Origin: Actinomycetes bacterium
GTDB taxonomy: Bacteria > Actinomycetota > Actinomycetes > Actinomycetales > Cellulomonadaceae
DNA: 46,372 nucleotides
Assembly (NCBI GenBank): GCA_021778635.1
Contig: JAJYCD010000016.1
Span: 1-46,372, forward strand
Direction of reading: 5' to 3'
The stretch's first letter is position 1; each line of letters starts with the position of its first letter. Made by a program: the position numbers and the translations under genes. The notes beneath the pieces are model-generated. The model saw only the letters and a program-made list of their open reading frames with translations. It ran no database searches and was not told where the DNA came from. Shown here in pieces: positions 18,440 through 26,917 of the stretch.

Positions 18440-19477
18440 ATGACGGTCGGAACGTCCGCTGCCCGGGCCCAGACCCGGCCCGCCCCGACGCTCGAGGAGG
18501 TCGCCGAGCGCGCCGGTGTGTCGAGGTCGACCGCGTCGCGGGCGATCAACGGAGGGTTGCGCGTCTCGCCGGAGGCCCTCGCCTCGGTCGAGGCCGCGGT
18601 CGCCGCCCTGGGCTACACCCCGAACCGGGCCGCGCGGTCCCTGGTCACCCGGAAGACGGACTCGATCGCTCTCGTCATCCCCGAGCCCGACGAGCGCGTC
18701 CTGTCGGACCCGTTCTTCGCCGGAACCCTCAGCGGTCTGAGCGCGGCGCTCCAGGCCTCCGATCTCCAGCTCATCCTCCTGATCGCGCGACCCGGCGACA
18801 ACGCCCGGACGCTGCGGTACCTCCGGAACGGGCACGTCGACGGGGCCGTCGTCGTCTCCCACCACCGGGACGACTCGGTCGCGGTCGCCCTGCTCGACGC
18901 CCGGGTGCCGTACGTGTTCATCGGCCGCCCGCTCTCGGGGGACCGCGCGATCCAGTACGTCGACGTCGACAACGTCCGAGGCGCCCGTCTCGCGACGGAG
19001 CACCTGATCTCGCGCGGTCGCCGGCGGATCGCGACCATCGCGGGACCCGAGGACATGGCGGCCGGCATCGACCGCCTCGAGGGGTGGCGCATCGCGATGG
19101 GCGCCTCGGGGCTCGCGGACGACGCGGTCGTCCACGGTGACTTCACGATCGAGGGCGGCATCGCGGCGATCCGACCGCTCCTCGCGGCGCACCCGGACAT
19201 CGACGCGATCTTCGTGGCCTCAGACCTGATGGCCGTCGGCGCGATGCGGCACCTCGCCGAGCTCGGCGTCCGCGTACCGGGCGACATCGCGATCGTCGGC
19301 TACGACAACCTGGCACTCGCGGCGACGGTCCAGCCGCCACTCACGACCGTCGTCAACCCCGTGGTCGCGATGGCCAAGGCGGCCGGGACGTTCCTTCTCG
19401 ACCAGCTCTCGGGATCGAGCACGGCCGCGCGCACGACGATCTTCTCGCCCGAGCTGATCGTCCGCGCGTCCTCCTGA
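18440..19477 (+). CDS. LacI-family transcriptional regulator (divergent paralogue, likely CelR/CebR-type repressor)
   Basis: The 345-residue repressor has the DNA-binding motif PTLEEVAERAGVSRSTASRA at about residues 17-36 and the hinge GYTPNRAARSLVTRK. The effector domain runs from IALVIPEPDERVLSDPFFAG through VGYDNLALAATVQPPLTTV. The ATG at 18440 follows GGGAGGA (18427-18433). It is divergent from the binding-protein gene, and a CelR/CebR-type operator lies between them, so it is the best candidate for the sugar-responsive repressor of 14758-18111. The second LacI protein at 13527-14570 is a close paralogue and may bind the same site. Confidence 0.93.
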   Translation: MTVGTSAARAQTRPAPTLEEVAERAGVSRSTASRAINGGLRVSPEALASVEAAVAALGYTPNRAARSLVTRKTDSIALVIPEPDERVLSDPFFAGTLSGLSAALQASDLQLILLIARPGDNARTLRYLRNGHVDGAVVVSHHRDDSVAVALLDARVPYVFIGRPLSGDRAIQYVDVDNVRGARLATEHLISRGRRRIATIAGPEDMAAGIDRLEGWRIAMGASGLADDAVVHGDFTIEGGIAAIRPLLAAHPDIDAIFVASDLMAVGAMRHLAELGVRVPGDIAIVGYDNLALAATVQPPLTTVVNPVVAMAKAAGTFLLDQLSGSSTAARTTIFSPELIVRASS

Positions 19478-19636
19478 GACGACGCCCGCTGTCGCACGGG
19501 TCGCCGCGCCGCGCTGCGGCACGCCCGCACGCCGTCGACGGTCCCGCATGGCAGTGTGTGTCTGCGTGAGCAGTCTCGGCGACCGGCAGCGTGGCCGGTG
19601 CGGGCGCTCCTCGACGAGGCCAGGAGGCTGACCAGC

Positions 19637-20899
19637 ATGACGCTGTCCGGACCGGATCTCTCCGCACCGCTCGCGACCGCGAAGGCGCAGCTCGCCACCG
19701 CGGTCGGCATCCTCGGGTACGACGACGGGATGCACGCGATGCTCGCGACGCCGCGCAGGGAGATCAACGTCGCGATCCCCCTGCGCCGTGACGACGGAAC
19801 CACGATGCTCTTCACCGGCTACCGGGTCCAGCACAACATCTCACGCGGACCCGGCAAGGGCGGGGTGCGGTACGCGCCGTCCGTCGACATCGACGAGGTC
19901 CGTGCGCTCGCGATGCTGATGACCTGGAAGTGTGCCGTCGTCGAGCTGCCCTACGGCGGCGCCAAGGGCGGTATCGCGATCGATCCTCGCGGGTTCTCGA
20001 ACCGCGAGCTCGAGCGCGTCACCCGCCGGTACACGAGCGAGATCATGCCGATGATCGGCCCCGAGCGTGACATCCTGGCGCCGGACATCGGCACGAACGA
20101 GCAGACGATGGCCTGGGTCATGGACACCTACTCGGTGAACCGCGGCTTCACCATCCCGGGTGTGGCGACCGGCAAGCCGCTGGCCGTCGGCGGGTCCCTC
20201 GGGCGCGCCACCGCGACCTCGCGCGGCGTCGTGCACGCGACGCGCGCCGCGCTCGCCGACGCCGGGACCTCGCTCGCCGAGGTCAGCGTCGCCATCCAGG
20301 GGTTCGGCAAGGTGGGGTCGCACGCCGCGCGCTTCTTCGCCGAGGCGGGCTCCACGGTCCGCGCGGTGACCGACCAGTACGGCGGCGTCCAGGCGGACAG
20401 CGGTCTCGACATGCCCGCGCTGCTCGCGCACGTCGCGGCCACCGGCTCCGTCGTCGACTTCCCCGGCGGCGACCCGATCACGAACGAGGCCCTGCTCGCA
20501 CTGGACGTCGACGTCCTCGTCCCGGCCGCGGTCGAGGGTGTCCTCGACGCCGGGACCGCGGCGCAGGTCAAGGCGCGCTGGGTGATCGAGGGCGCCAACG
20601 GCCCGACGACGATCGAGGGCGACCGCGTGCTCGCAGAACGCGGGATCGTCGTCGTCCCCGACATCCTGGCGAACGCCGGCGGCGTCGTCGTCTCGTACTT
20701 CGAGTGGGTCCAGGCGAACCAGGCGTACTGGTGGACCGAGCAGGAGATCGAGGAGCGGCTCGAGCACCGCATGATGAGCTCGTACGCCGCCGTGGCGGAG
20801 GTCGCCCGTGCGGATGGCCTGTCGCTGCGGGACGCGGCTCTGGTCATCAGCGTCCGCCGGGTCGCCGAGGCGCACCAGATCCGCGGCCTGTACCCCTGA
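19637..20899 (+). CDS. gdhA: Glutamate dehydrogenase (hexameric, about 420-residue type)
   Basis: This enzyme interconverts glutamate and 2-oxoglutarate plus ammonia with NAD(P). The 420-residue length is that of the short hexameric RocG/GudB-like class. The substrate-binding Lys98 is in MTWKCAVVELP and the catalytic Lys110 in PYGGAKGGIAID. The fingerprint RGPGKGGVRYAP precedes them, the dinucleotide-binding loop is AIQGFGKVGSHAA (about 217-229), and ANAGGVVVSYFEWVQ closes the active site. The ATG at 19637 has CAGGAGG (19621-19627) upstream at 9 nt. The 159 bp before it show no clear promoter. Cofactor preference cannot be settled by eye. Confidence 0.95.
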   Translation: MTLSGPDLSAPLATAKAQLATAVGILGYDDGMHAMLATPRREINVAIPLRRDDGTTMLFTGYRVQHNISRGPGKGGVRYAPSVDIDEVRALAMLMTWKCAVVELPYGGAKGGIAIDPRGFSNRELERVTRRYTSEIMPMIGPERDILAPDIGTNEQTMAWVMDTYSVNRGFTIPGVATGKPLAVGGSLGRATATSRGVVHATRAALADAGTSLAEVSVAIQGFGKVGSHAARFFAEAGSTVRAVTDQYGGVQADSGLDMPALLAHVAATGSVVDFPGGDPITNEALLALDVDVLVPAAVEGVLDAGTAAQVKARWVIEGANGPTTIEGDRVLAERGIVVVPDILANAGGVVVSYFEWVQANQAYWWTEQEIEERLEHRMMSSYAAVAEVARADGLSLRDAALVISVRRVAEAHQIRGLYP

Positions 20900-20966
20900 C
20901 CTGCCCGGGCACGCGGGCCGGGTCACGCACGGGGAAGCATCGAGCGACCCGGCGCGTTGACCCGGC

Positions 20967-22016
20967 GTGACCACACCGCGCGTGCCGCTCTCCGTCCTCG
21001 ACCTCGCGACCGTGAGCGGCGGTGGCACGAGCCGCGACGCCCTCCTGGCGACGACCGAGCTCGCCCGCCGTGCGGACGAGCTCGGGTACGCGCGGTTCTG
21101 GGTCGCCGAGCACCATGCGATGCCGGCGGTCGCCTCGACGGCGCCGGCGGTCCTGATCGCGCACCTGGCGGCTCGCACCGAGCGCATCCGGGTCGGGTCC
21201 GGTGGCGTCATGCTCCCCAACCACCCGACGCTCGTCGTCGGAGAGCAGTTCGCCATGCTCGAGGCTCTCCACCCGGGACGTATCGATCTCGGCATCGGAC
21301 GCGCACCCGGAGCCGACCCACTGACGGCCGTCGCGCTCCGACGGAACGCCGCGGGCGACCCGGTCGAGCAGTTCCCGGCCGAGGTCGTCGACACCCTCGC
21401 CCTGCTGGGCCGGGACGTCGACGGCCGCGCCCCGTCCGCCGCGGCGCGCCGCCTGCGCGCCACGCCCGCGCCACTCTCGAGCCCGCAGGTCTGGCTGCTC
21501 GGGTCGAGCACCTACAGCGCTCGGCTCGCGGGCGAGCTCGGGCTGCCGTTCGCCTACGCGCACCACTTCTCCACCGGCCAGACCGACGCCGCGGTCGCGA
21601 CGTACCGCGAGGCGTTCCGGCCGTCCGGCGGGCTGCCGTCGTCGAGACTCCTCCTCACGACCTCGGTGCTGGTCGCACCGACCGCCGACGAGGCCCGGCA
21701 CCTCGCCGGCCCGAGCCGCGTGATGGCGCTGAGCCTCCGCACCGGCCGGCTCGGTCCGGTCGTCTCCCCGGACGACGCCGCGGCGACCCTCGGGGAGCTC
21801 GAGCGGACCGCGCCGCCGACCGTCGTCGAGCTCCTCGCGGGACTCCCCGGCACCCAGGTGGTCGGAACCGCAGCGGACGCGGTCGCGGCCCTGGAGGGTC
21901 TCGTCGACCGAACGGGCGCGGACGAGCTGATGGTCACCGGCACCGCCTACGACGTGCGGACCCGGATCGAGACGCTGGAGCAGCTCGCCGTCGCGTGGGG
22001 GATGCGCGGCGACTGA
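20967..22016 (+). CDS. Luciferase-like monooxygenase (LLM-class flavin-dependent oxidoreductase)
   Basis: The 349-residue single-domain protein has the TIM-barrel luciferase-like fold. Blocks seen are VPLSVLDLATV at the first strand, GYARFWVAEHHAMP, RIRVGSGGVMLPNH, and EQFAMLEALHPGRIDLGIGR. These match the MsnO8/YhbW-like group that uses reduced FMN or F420. The substrate is not known. The start is the GTG at 20967, 67 bp after the dehydrogenase stop, with no strong ribosome-binding site. The next gene is convergent and a hairpin separates the two stops. Confidence 0.93.
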   Translation: MTTPRVPLSVLDLATVSGGGTSRDALLATTELARRADELGYARFWVAEHHAMPAVASTAPAVLIAHLAARTERIRVGSGGVMLPNHPTLVVGEQFAMLEALHPGRIDLGIGRAPGADPLTAVALRRNAAGDPVEQFPAEVVDTLALLGRDVDGRAPSAAARRLRATPAPLSSPQVWLLGSSTYSARLAGELGLPFAYAHHFSTGQTDAAVATYREAFRPSGGLPSSRLLLTTSVLVAPTADEARHLAGPSRVMALSLRTGRLGPVVSPDDAAATLGELERTAPPTVVELLAGLPGTQVVGTAADAVAALEGLVDRTGADELMVTGTAYDVRTRIETLEQLAVAWGMRGD

Positions 22017-22018
22017 GC

Positions 22019-22061
22019 CGACGTCGCGCGGTCGGGCGAACCCGGCCCCGTGGCGACGTCG
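22019..22061. terminator. Bidirectional hairpin between oxidoreductase and hemQ stops
   Basis: cgacgtcgc (22019-22027) and gcgacgtcg (22053-22061) are exact reverse complements separated by 25 nt of GC-rich sequence. They fill almost the whole 47-bp gap between convergent stops. There is no U-tract. Confidence 0.4.
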
Positions 22062-22063
22062 TC

Positions 22064-22807
22064 TCAGGTCAGCGGCTGACGGTCCGCCCACTCGGCGAGT
22101 GCGACCCGAGGTCCGGTGAAGAACGGGATCTCCTCGCGGACGTGCCGGCGTGCCTCGACCGCCCGCAGGTCGCGCATCAGGTCGACGATGCGGTGCAGCT
22201 CGTCGGCCTCGAAGGCGAGCAGCCACTCGTAGTCGCCGAGCGCGAACGCCGCCACCGTGTTCGCTCGCACATCGGCATAGCCACGGGCGGCGCGGCCGTG
22301 CTCGGCGAGCATCTCCCGCCGCTCGGCCTCGGGAAGCACGTACCACTCGTAGGACCGCACGAACGGGTAGAGGCACAGGTACGCCCGCGGCTCCTCCCCC
22401 GCAAGGAACGCCGGGATGTGACCCTTGTTGAACTCGGCCGGACGGTGCAGCCCGACGTTCGACCAGACGGGCTCCAGGAATGCTCCGAGCTCGCTCGCCC
22501 GGAGCCGGTGGTAGGCACCCTGGACCGCCTCGATCGACTCCGCGTGCCACCAGACCATCAGGTCGGCGTCGGCGCGCAGTCCGCCGACGTCGTACCAGCC
22601 GCGGACGACGAGCCCGTCCGCGGCCACGGCCTCCTCGGCGAGGGCGACGATCTCGGCCCGCGCCTCCGGGTCGGCCGGCAGGGCCGACGAGGTCATGAAG
22701 ACGGACCACATCGTGTAGCGGATCGTCTCGTTGACGGCGTCGGGCGAGAAGGACGAGGTCAGTTCCTCGGCCGCACCCGCGATCGCACGGTCGGTGTCGG
22801 TGCTCAT
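22064..22807 (-). CDS. hemQ: Coproheme decarboxylase HemQ (ChdC, chlorite dismutase-like)
   Basis: HemQ performs the last step of the Gram-positive coproporphyrin-dependent haem pathway, oxidative decarboxylation of coproheme to haem b. The 247-residue length fits. The family blocks [19 protein letters not shown] and [17 protein letters not shown] are present, as is [20 protein letters not shown], which carries the conserved aromatic residues around the active Tyr. [20 protein letters not shown] follows. The ATG at 22807 has AGGAGG (22817-22822) 9 nt upstream. It follows the ferrochelatase gene on the same strand by 88 bp, matching the pathway order. Confidence 0.95.
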   Translation of the reverse strand: MSTDTDRAIAGAAEELTSSFSPDAVNETIRYTMWSVFMTSSALPADPEARAEIVALAEEAVAADGLVVRGWYDVGGLRADADLMVWWHAESIEAVQGAYHRLRASELGAFLEPVWSNVGLHRPAEFNKGHIPAFLAGEEPRAYLCLYPFVRSYEWYVLPEAERREMLAEHGRAARGYADVRANTVAAFALGDYEWLLAFEADELHRIVDLMRDLRAVEARRHVREEIPFFTGPRVALAEWADRQPLT

Positions 22808-22895
22808 GAGTGGATGCCTCCTGGTGCTGGGGTACGGCGGTTGTGGATGGGTGAGGGCTCGAGGCGAGCCGAGAGGTGCGGCGACGACCGGCAGG

Positions 22896-24023
22896 TCAGT
22901 CCTGCCCGCAGAGCGCCGGAATGCCGGCGTCGACACCCGCACGCTGACGGCAGCATCCGGGCAGGCAGACGTCGGCGACGGGCCCGAGCCGACCGGTCAC
23001 CGCGCGGAGCGGGGACTCGCCACGCTCGGCGGCGGCGCGTTCGAGGACGAGGTCGACCAGCCCGTCGACGAAGACGGGGCGGGTACCGACCGTCGCCGCA
23101 CGCACGGCCGTGACCCCGACCTCGCGAGCGGTCGCCAGCGCTTCCGTGTCGAGGTCGTAGACGACCTCCATGTGGTCGGAGACGAAGCCGATCGGGGCGA
23201 GCACGACCGCCGTGGTCCCGGCGGCGGCGAGCTCCCGGAGGCCGTCGTTCACGTCGGGCTCGAGCCACGGCTGGCTCGGTGGTCCCGACCGCGAGCAGAA
23301 GGCGAGCGACCACGTGAGATCCACCCCGAGTCGTCGGCCGGCCTCCTCCGCGACGACAGCGGCCACGTCGAGGTGCTGCGTCCGGTACGACGGCCGCACC
23401 GCACCAGAGGCCTCCTCCATGGTGTCCGGGATCGAGTGCGTGACGAAGACGAGCGGAGCGTTCGCCAGGTCGGTCCCCCCGGCCCGGAGCTGCTCGTACG
23501 CCTCGACGACGGCGTCCGTGTTGGCCGCCACGAAGCCGGGGTGGTTGAAGTAGGACCGGACCTTGTCGAACCGGATCCCGAGGTCGTGGCCGAGCTCCTC
23601 CTCGAGGGAGCCCGCGGTCAGCGCCAGGTCCTCGCGATACTGCCGGCAGCCGGAGTACGACGAGTAGGCGCTCGTCACCAGGGCGAGCACTCGGGTCGCG
23701 CCGCGGTCGCGCAGCTCGATCAGCGCGTCGCGCGTGTACGGCGCCCAGTTGCGGTTGCCCCAGACGATCGGCAGATCGACGCCGCGCCGTTCGAGCTCGG
23801 CGCGCAACGCGGCGAGCAGGGCCAGGTTCTGCCCGTTGATGGGACTCCGACCGCCGACGTGCTCGTAGTGCTCGGCGACCTGCGCGAGCCGGGAGTCCGG
23901 TATCCCCTTGCCAGCGGTGACGTTGCGCAGGAACGGCATGACGTCGTCATGCTCGTCCGGGCCACCGAACGAGAAGAGCAGGAGGGCGTCGTAGGGGGCG
24001 GCACCGGTCGCGGGAGAGGTCAC
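22896..24023 (-). CDS. hemH: Ferrochelatase (coproporphyrin ferrochelatase, actinobacterial [2Fe-2S] type)
   Basis: This enzyme inserts Fe2+ into coproporphyrin III before HemQ acts. The 375-residue product starts [20 protein letters not shown], then [12 protein letters not shown] and [14 protein letters not shown]. The metal-site region is [17 protein letters not shown], and [18 protein letters not shown] and [17 protein letters not shown] follow. The C-terminus adds cysteines in VCLPGCCRQ and LCGQD, as in [2Fe-2S] actinobacterial enzymes. The GTG at 24023 has no ribosome-binding site; a GAAGAT hexamer 6 nt upstream may be a leaderless -10. The frame continues open upstream but runs antiparallel to nothing recognisable and into the flavodoxin gene region. 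Confidence 0.94.
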   Translation of the reverse strand: MTSPATGAAPYDALLLFSFGGPDEHDDVMPFLRNVTAGKGIPDSRLAQVAEHYEHVGGRSPINGQNLALLAALRAELERRGVDLPIVWGNRNWAPYTRDALIELRDRGATRVLALVTSAYSSYSGCRQYREDLALTAGSLEEELGHDLGIRFDKVRSYFNHPGFVAANTDAVVEAYEQLRAGGTDLANAPLVFVTHSIPDTMEEASGAVRPSYRTQHLDVAAVVAEEAGRRLGVDLTWSLAFCSRSGPPSQPWLEPDVNDGLRELAAAGTTAVVLAPIGFVSDHMEVVYDLDTEALATAREVGVTAVRAATVGTRPVFVDGLVDLVLERAAAERGESPLRAVTGRLGPVADVCLPGCCRQRAGVDAGIPALCGQD

Positions 24024-24115
24024 CCGTGCATCTTCGCACCGTCTCCTTGGTGCCGGGGCATCGTCGGACCCGGGCCCCGCGCTCGAGCGCCTCGAGGGGC
24101 GCGCGGACGACGCCG

Positions 24116-24628
24116 TCAGTGCGGCGCGTGCGCCGTGAGCTCCGCGCCGAGCTCCTGCGCGATCGACTCGCCCCAGGCACGCACCGCGGCGAGGTCCCGG
24201 TGGTCGCCCTCGCGACCACGCGCCGCCGCGATGATCGTGCGCTCGGCGAAGGAGAGCACGCTGCGGTCCAGCCGGCCGGCGAAGCTGCGGTGCGCCCGTG
24301 CGGCAACCCGCTCCCGAAGATCGCGCATCTCGGTGGGCGAGTTCGCCATCGATGCGGGCTGGGTCGCGAGTCCGGACGAGAACAGCCAGACCGGACGGCG
24401 CGAGAGCGGAGTCGCCGCGCGTTCGGCGAGCTCGCGCGCCTCGGGCAACCAGCGACCGTTGTAGACGGCGGAGCCGAGGACGACCGCATCGTACGAGTCG
24501 ATCAGGGCGACGTCCGCCGGGTCGAGCTCGTCGACCTCGTGACCGGCGGCCATCAACGCCTCGGCGATCACGGAGCCGATCTCCCGCGTCGCGCCGTGAC
24601 GCGAGGCCACGGCCACAAGAATTCGCAT
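24116..24628 (-). CDS. Flavodoxin-domain protein (HemG-like)
   Basis: The 170-residue protein begins MRILVAVASRHGATREIGSV, with SRHGAT at the FMN phosphate loop, and continues with DAVVLGSAVYNGRWLPEA. That makes it a flavodoxin of the menaquinone-dependent protoporphyrinogen oxidase (HemG) group. The long insertion that HemG uses next to the flavin is represented by WLFSSGLATQPASMANSP and following residues. It sits 92 bp upstream of the ferrochelatase on the same strand, so a role in porphyrinogen oxidation or electron supply to the haem pathway is plausible but unproven. The ATG at 24628 has AAGGGG upstream. Confidence 0.85.
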   Translation of the reverse strand: MRILVAVASRHGATREIGSVIAEALMAAGHEVDELDPADVALIDSYDAVVLGSAVYNGRWLPEARELAERAATPLSRRPVWLFSSGLATQPASMANSPTEMRDLRERVAARAHRSFAGRLDRSVLSFAERTIIAAARGREGDHRDLAAVRAWGESIAQELGAELTAHAPH

Positions 24629-24767
24629 GCTGCCGCCCCTTCTCACCACGCGCGGGATTGCCGATCGAGTCCCATCGTCGCCCGGAGACCGCGCGATCGC
24701 GTGGGCCGGAGGTCCCTCGGCGCGGCATGCTGGTTCCTGCCCAGGCGAACCGAGCTCCAGGAGTACC

Positions 24768-25664
24768 GTGCGCCGCACCACCGTTGCCCTCGTCGGACTG
24801 ATCGTGGCGAGCCTCGCGCTCGCCGGCTGCACGTTGGCCTCGACCACCGGTATCGCGACGCCGCTCCCGTCCGGCGACGCGGCCCTGCCCGAGGTCGTCG
24901 GCGCACCGGACGTCGAGCCCACGCTGCGTTTCCCCTCGACTCCGCCGCCGACCCAGCTCGCGAGCGAGGTGCTCGTCGAGGGCCACGGAGCGACCGTCCG
25001 GGCCAACGACCTCGTCGTCGCGAACTACCTCGGGCAGGTCTGGGACGGCCCCGTGTTCGACAGCTCGTACGCTCGCGGAGAGGTGCTCGCGGCGCACCTC
25101 AGCACGCTCGTCCCCGGCTGGGCGGACGGTCTCACGGGCAGGACCGTCGGCAGCCGCGTCCTGCTGTCGGTCCCGCCGTCCGAGGGGTACGGAACCGTGG
25201 GCAAGCCCGGCTCCCCGATCGGGGGCAACGACACAATCGTCTTCGTCGTCGATCTGCTCGGGACGTTCGGCACGGCAGCCTGCGGCGATCCGACCGCGAC
25301 GCGGACCGGCTCGCCGCCGGACGGCGTCGTCGTCTCCGGGTCGCCGGGGGCGCCGCCGTCCATCCGGGTCACGGAGGACACCCCGGAACCGAGCACCCCG
25401 AGCGCGACGGTCCTCGCACGGGGGTCCGGAGCGACCCTGGTCCCCGGCACCGCGCTGGTCCAGATCGCCGCGACCGACTGGGCCGGGAAGAACCCGGGGT
25501 CGACCTGGAACGACTCCGGACCGATCCAGGTCTCGACCCGGGACGGCGCACCCTACGCGGGGCTCGGTGCCGTGCCGGTCGGCAGCAGGGTGCTCGTGCT
25601 GCTACCCGCCTCGGCCGGGGTGCCCGCCGTCGCGAGCGTCGTGGACGTCCTTGCCCAGACCTGA
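24768..25664 (+). CDS. Lipoprotein peptidyl-prolyl isomerase with two FKBP domains
   Basis: This extracellular lipid-anchored FKBP-type isomerase has 298 residues. The signal peptide MRRTTVALVGLIVASLALAG has the lipobox LAGC. The first FKBP domain (about residues 65-165) retains NDLVVANYLGQVWDGPVFDSS, VPGWADGLTGRTVGSRVLLSVP and YGTVGKPGSPIGGNDTIVFV. The second (about 205-298) has the same strand order but a shortened loop region (QIAATDWAGKNPGSTWNDS, GLGAVPVGSRVLVLLP) and looks degenerate. The GTG at 24768 has AGGAG (24759-24763) 4 nt upstream. The last 63 bp overlap the convergent MarR gene. Confidence 0.9.
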   Translation: MRRTTVALVGLIVASLALAGCTLASTTGIATPLPSGDAALPEVVGAPDVEPTLRFPSTPPPTQLASEVLVEGHGATVRANDLVVANYLGQVWDGPVFDSSYARGEVLAAHLSTLVPGWADGLTGRTVGSRVLLSVPPSEGYGTVGKPGSPIGGNDTIVFVVDLLGTFGTAACGDPTATRTGSPPDGVVVSGSPGAPPSIRVTEDTPEPSTPSATVLARGSGATLVPGTALVQIAATDWAGKNPGSTWNDSGPIQVSTRDGAPYAGLGAVPVGSRVLVLLPASAGVPAVASVVDVLAQT

Positions 25665-26237
25665 CGCCGCGACGCGTGGGCCCGCCGGCTCCTCCGGGAT
25701 GTCCGCCTGCGCGCTCCGCAGCTTCTCGGTCAGCCGCGTCAGAGTCGCGAGCTCGCCGGCGCTCAGCGCGCCGGCGACGTACCGGTGGATCGTCCGGACG
25801 TGTCGCCGCCCCACCCGTCGCTGCAGCGCCGCACCGCCGGCGGTCAGGCGGACCGTCGTGCCACGCGCGTCCTCGACAGCGGCGCACCGTTCGACGAGAC
25901 CCCCCTGCTCGAGCCGCTCGACGAGACGACTCAGGCTGGGTTGGCTGAGCAGGATGCTGCGGTTGAGGTCACGCAGTCGCAGCCGCTGCCCGGGTGCGCG
26001 CGAGAGCGTGAAGAGGACGTCGTACTCGCGCATCGACAGCTCGTCCCAGATCCGGTCGGCCTGCAGCCGCCGCATCACGGTGACCTGAGCCCGGAAGAGG
26101 GACTCCCAGGCCTCGCTCGCGGCGCGCGCGTCCACCTCCATCGGTTCCTGCCCGGGCCCGGGTACGTCCACGGGCTCGGGCTCCGCCGACATCTCCGGCC
26201 CCTGACCGCGAGCGCCTCCGCGTGCGTCCATGCGCAT
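25602..26237 (-). CDS. MarR-family transcriptional regulator
   Basis: The 211-residue winged-helix regulator has recognition elements in SMREYDVLFTLSRAPGQRLR, LLSQPSLSRLVERLEQGGLV and VEDARGTTVRLTAGGAALQR. An acidic, proline-rich N-terminal extension of about 45 residues and a Gly/Asp-rich C-terminal tail make it longer than the usual 140-170. The tail is encoded on the strand opposite the FKBP C-terminus. The ATG at 26237 has GGAGG 7 nt upstream; a second in-frame ATG is at 26231. It is divergent from the DUF1697 gene; its ligand and targets are unknown. Confidence 0.9.
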   Translation of the reverse strand: MRMDARGGARGQGPEMSAEPEPVDVPGPGQEPMEVDARAASEAWESLFRAQVTVMRRLQADRIWDELSMREYDVLFTLSRAPGQRLRLRDLNRSILLSQPSLSRLVERLEQGGLVERCAAVEDARGTTVRLTAGGAALQRRVGRRHVRTIHRYVAGALSAGELATLTRLTEKLRSAQADIPEEPAGPRVAASGLGKDVHDARDGGHPGRGG

Positions 26238-26329
26238 GCATGATCCTCCACGGCACCCTCCGGGGCGACCAGCCGCGCCCGCGCCCCACCCGGGTCGCAC
26301 CCACGCCGTCAGCCATCGAGAATGTCGCG

Positions 26330-26881
26330 ATGGCGACCTTCATCGCGCTGCTCCGCGGGATCAACGTCTCGGCGAGCACCCGTGTCCCGATGACCGAGCT
26401 CAGACGCATCGCGACGGACTCGGGCGGCACGGGCGTCACCACGCTCCTGAACAGCGGGAACGTCGTGCTCGATGCCGCCGAGGACGCCGGCGACGCCGCG
26501 GCGGTGGCCGAGCGGTTGCGACGCGGGCTGCGGGAGTCGTTCGGCCGGGACATCGACACGGTCGTCGTCCCGGCCGAGGCTCTCGAGGAGATCATCGCGG
26601 TCAACCCGTTCCCCACGCAGGCTGAGGACGACCCGGCTCACCTCGTCGTCACGTGGTACCTCGAGCCACCGACCGCGCACCAGATCGAGGCCTTCGACCC
26701 TGCCCGCTACGGACCCGAGCAGATGCGATGGCACGACGGCATCAGCTACACGTGGTTCCCGATCGACATCGGCCACTCGGCCCTGACTCCGGCGGTCCTC
26801 GGGCGGGCCCTCGGTCCCGGAACCGCGAGGAACTGGTCGACGGTCCTCAAGCTCGCTGCGGCCGCGCGCGCGAGGAGGTGA
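26330..26881 (+). CDS. DUF1697 protein
   Basis: The 183-residue product shows the DUF1697 signature: MATFIALLRGINVSAS at the first strand, TLLNSGNVVLDA, and RNWSTVLKLAAAA at the C-terminal helix. The family is widespread in bacteria, has a two-domain alpha/beta fold and no assigned reaction. The ATG at 26330 is preferred because the family begins at MATFIALLRG. There is no good ribosome-binding site, and GAGAAT six bases upstream could be a weak leaderless -10. It is divergent from the MarR gene with a 92-bp gap. Confidence 0.9.
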   Translation: MATFIALLRGINVSASTRVPMTELRRIATDSGGTGVTTLLNSGNVVLDAAEDAGDAAAVAERLRRGLRESFGRDIDTVVVPAEALEEIIAVNPFPTQAEDDPAHLVVTWYLEPPTAHQIEAFDPARYGPEQMRWHDGISYTWFPIDIGHSALTPAVLGRALGPGTARNWSTVLKLAAAARARR

Positions 26882-26917
26882 CGGTCCGTCTCGGAGGTGC
26901 GGTGGTTAACTGGCACC

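Noticed and set aside
22896..25097. 733-codon minus-strand frame that would fuse ferrochelatase to upstream sequence
   Set aside because: Upstream residues are low in complexity and run over the flavodoxin gene in another frame; the ferrochelatase family begins at the GTG at 24023.
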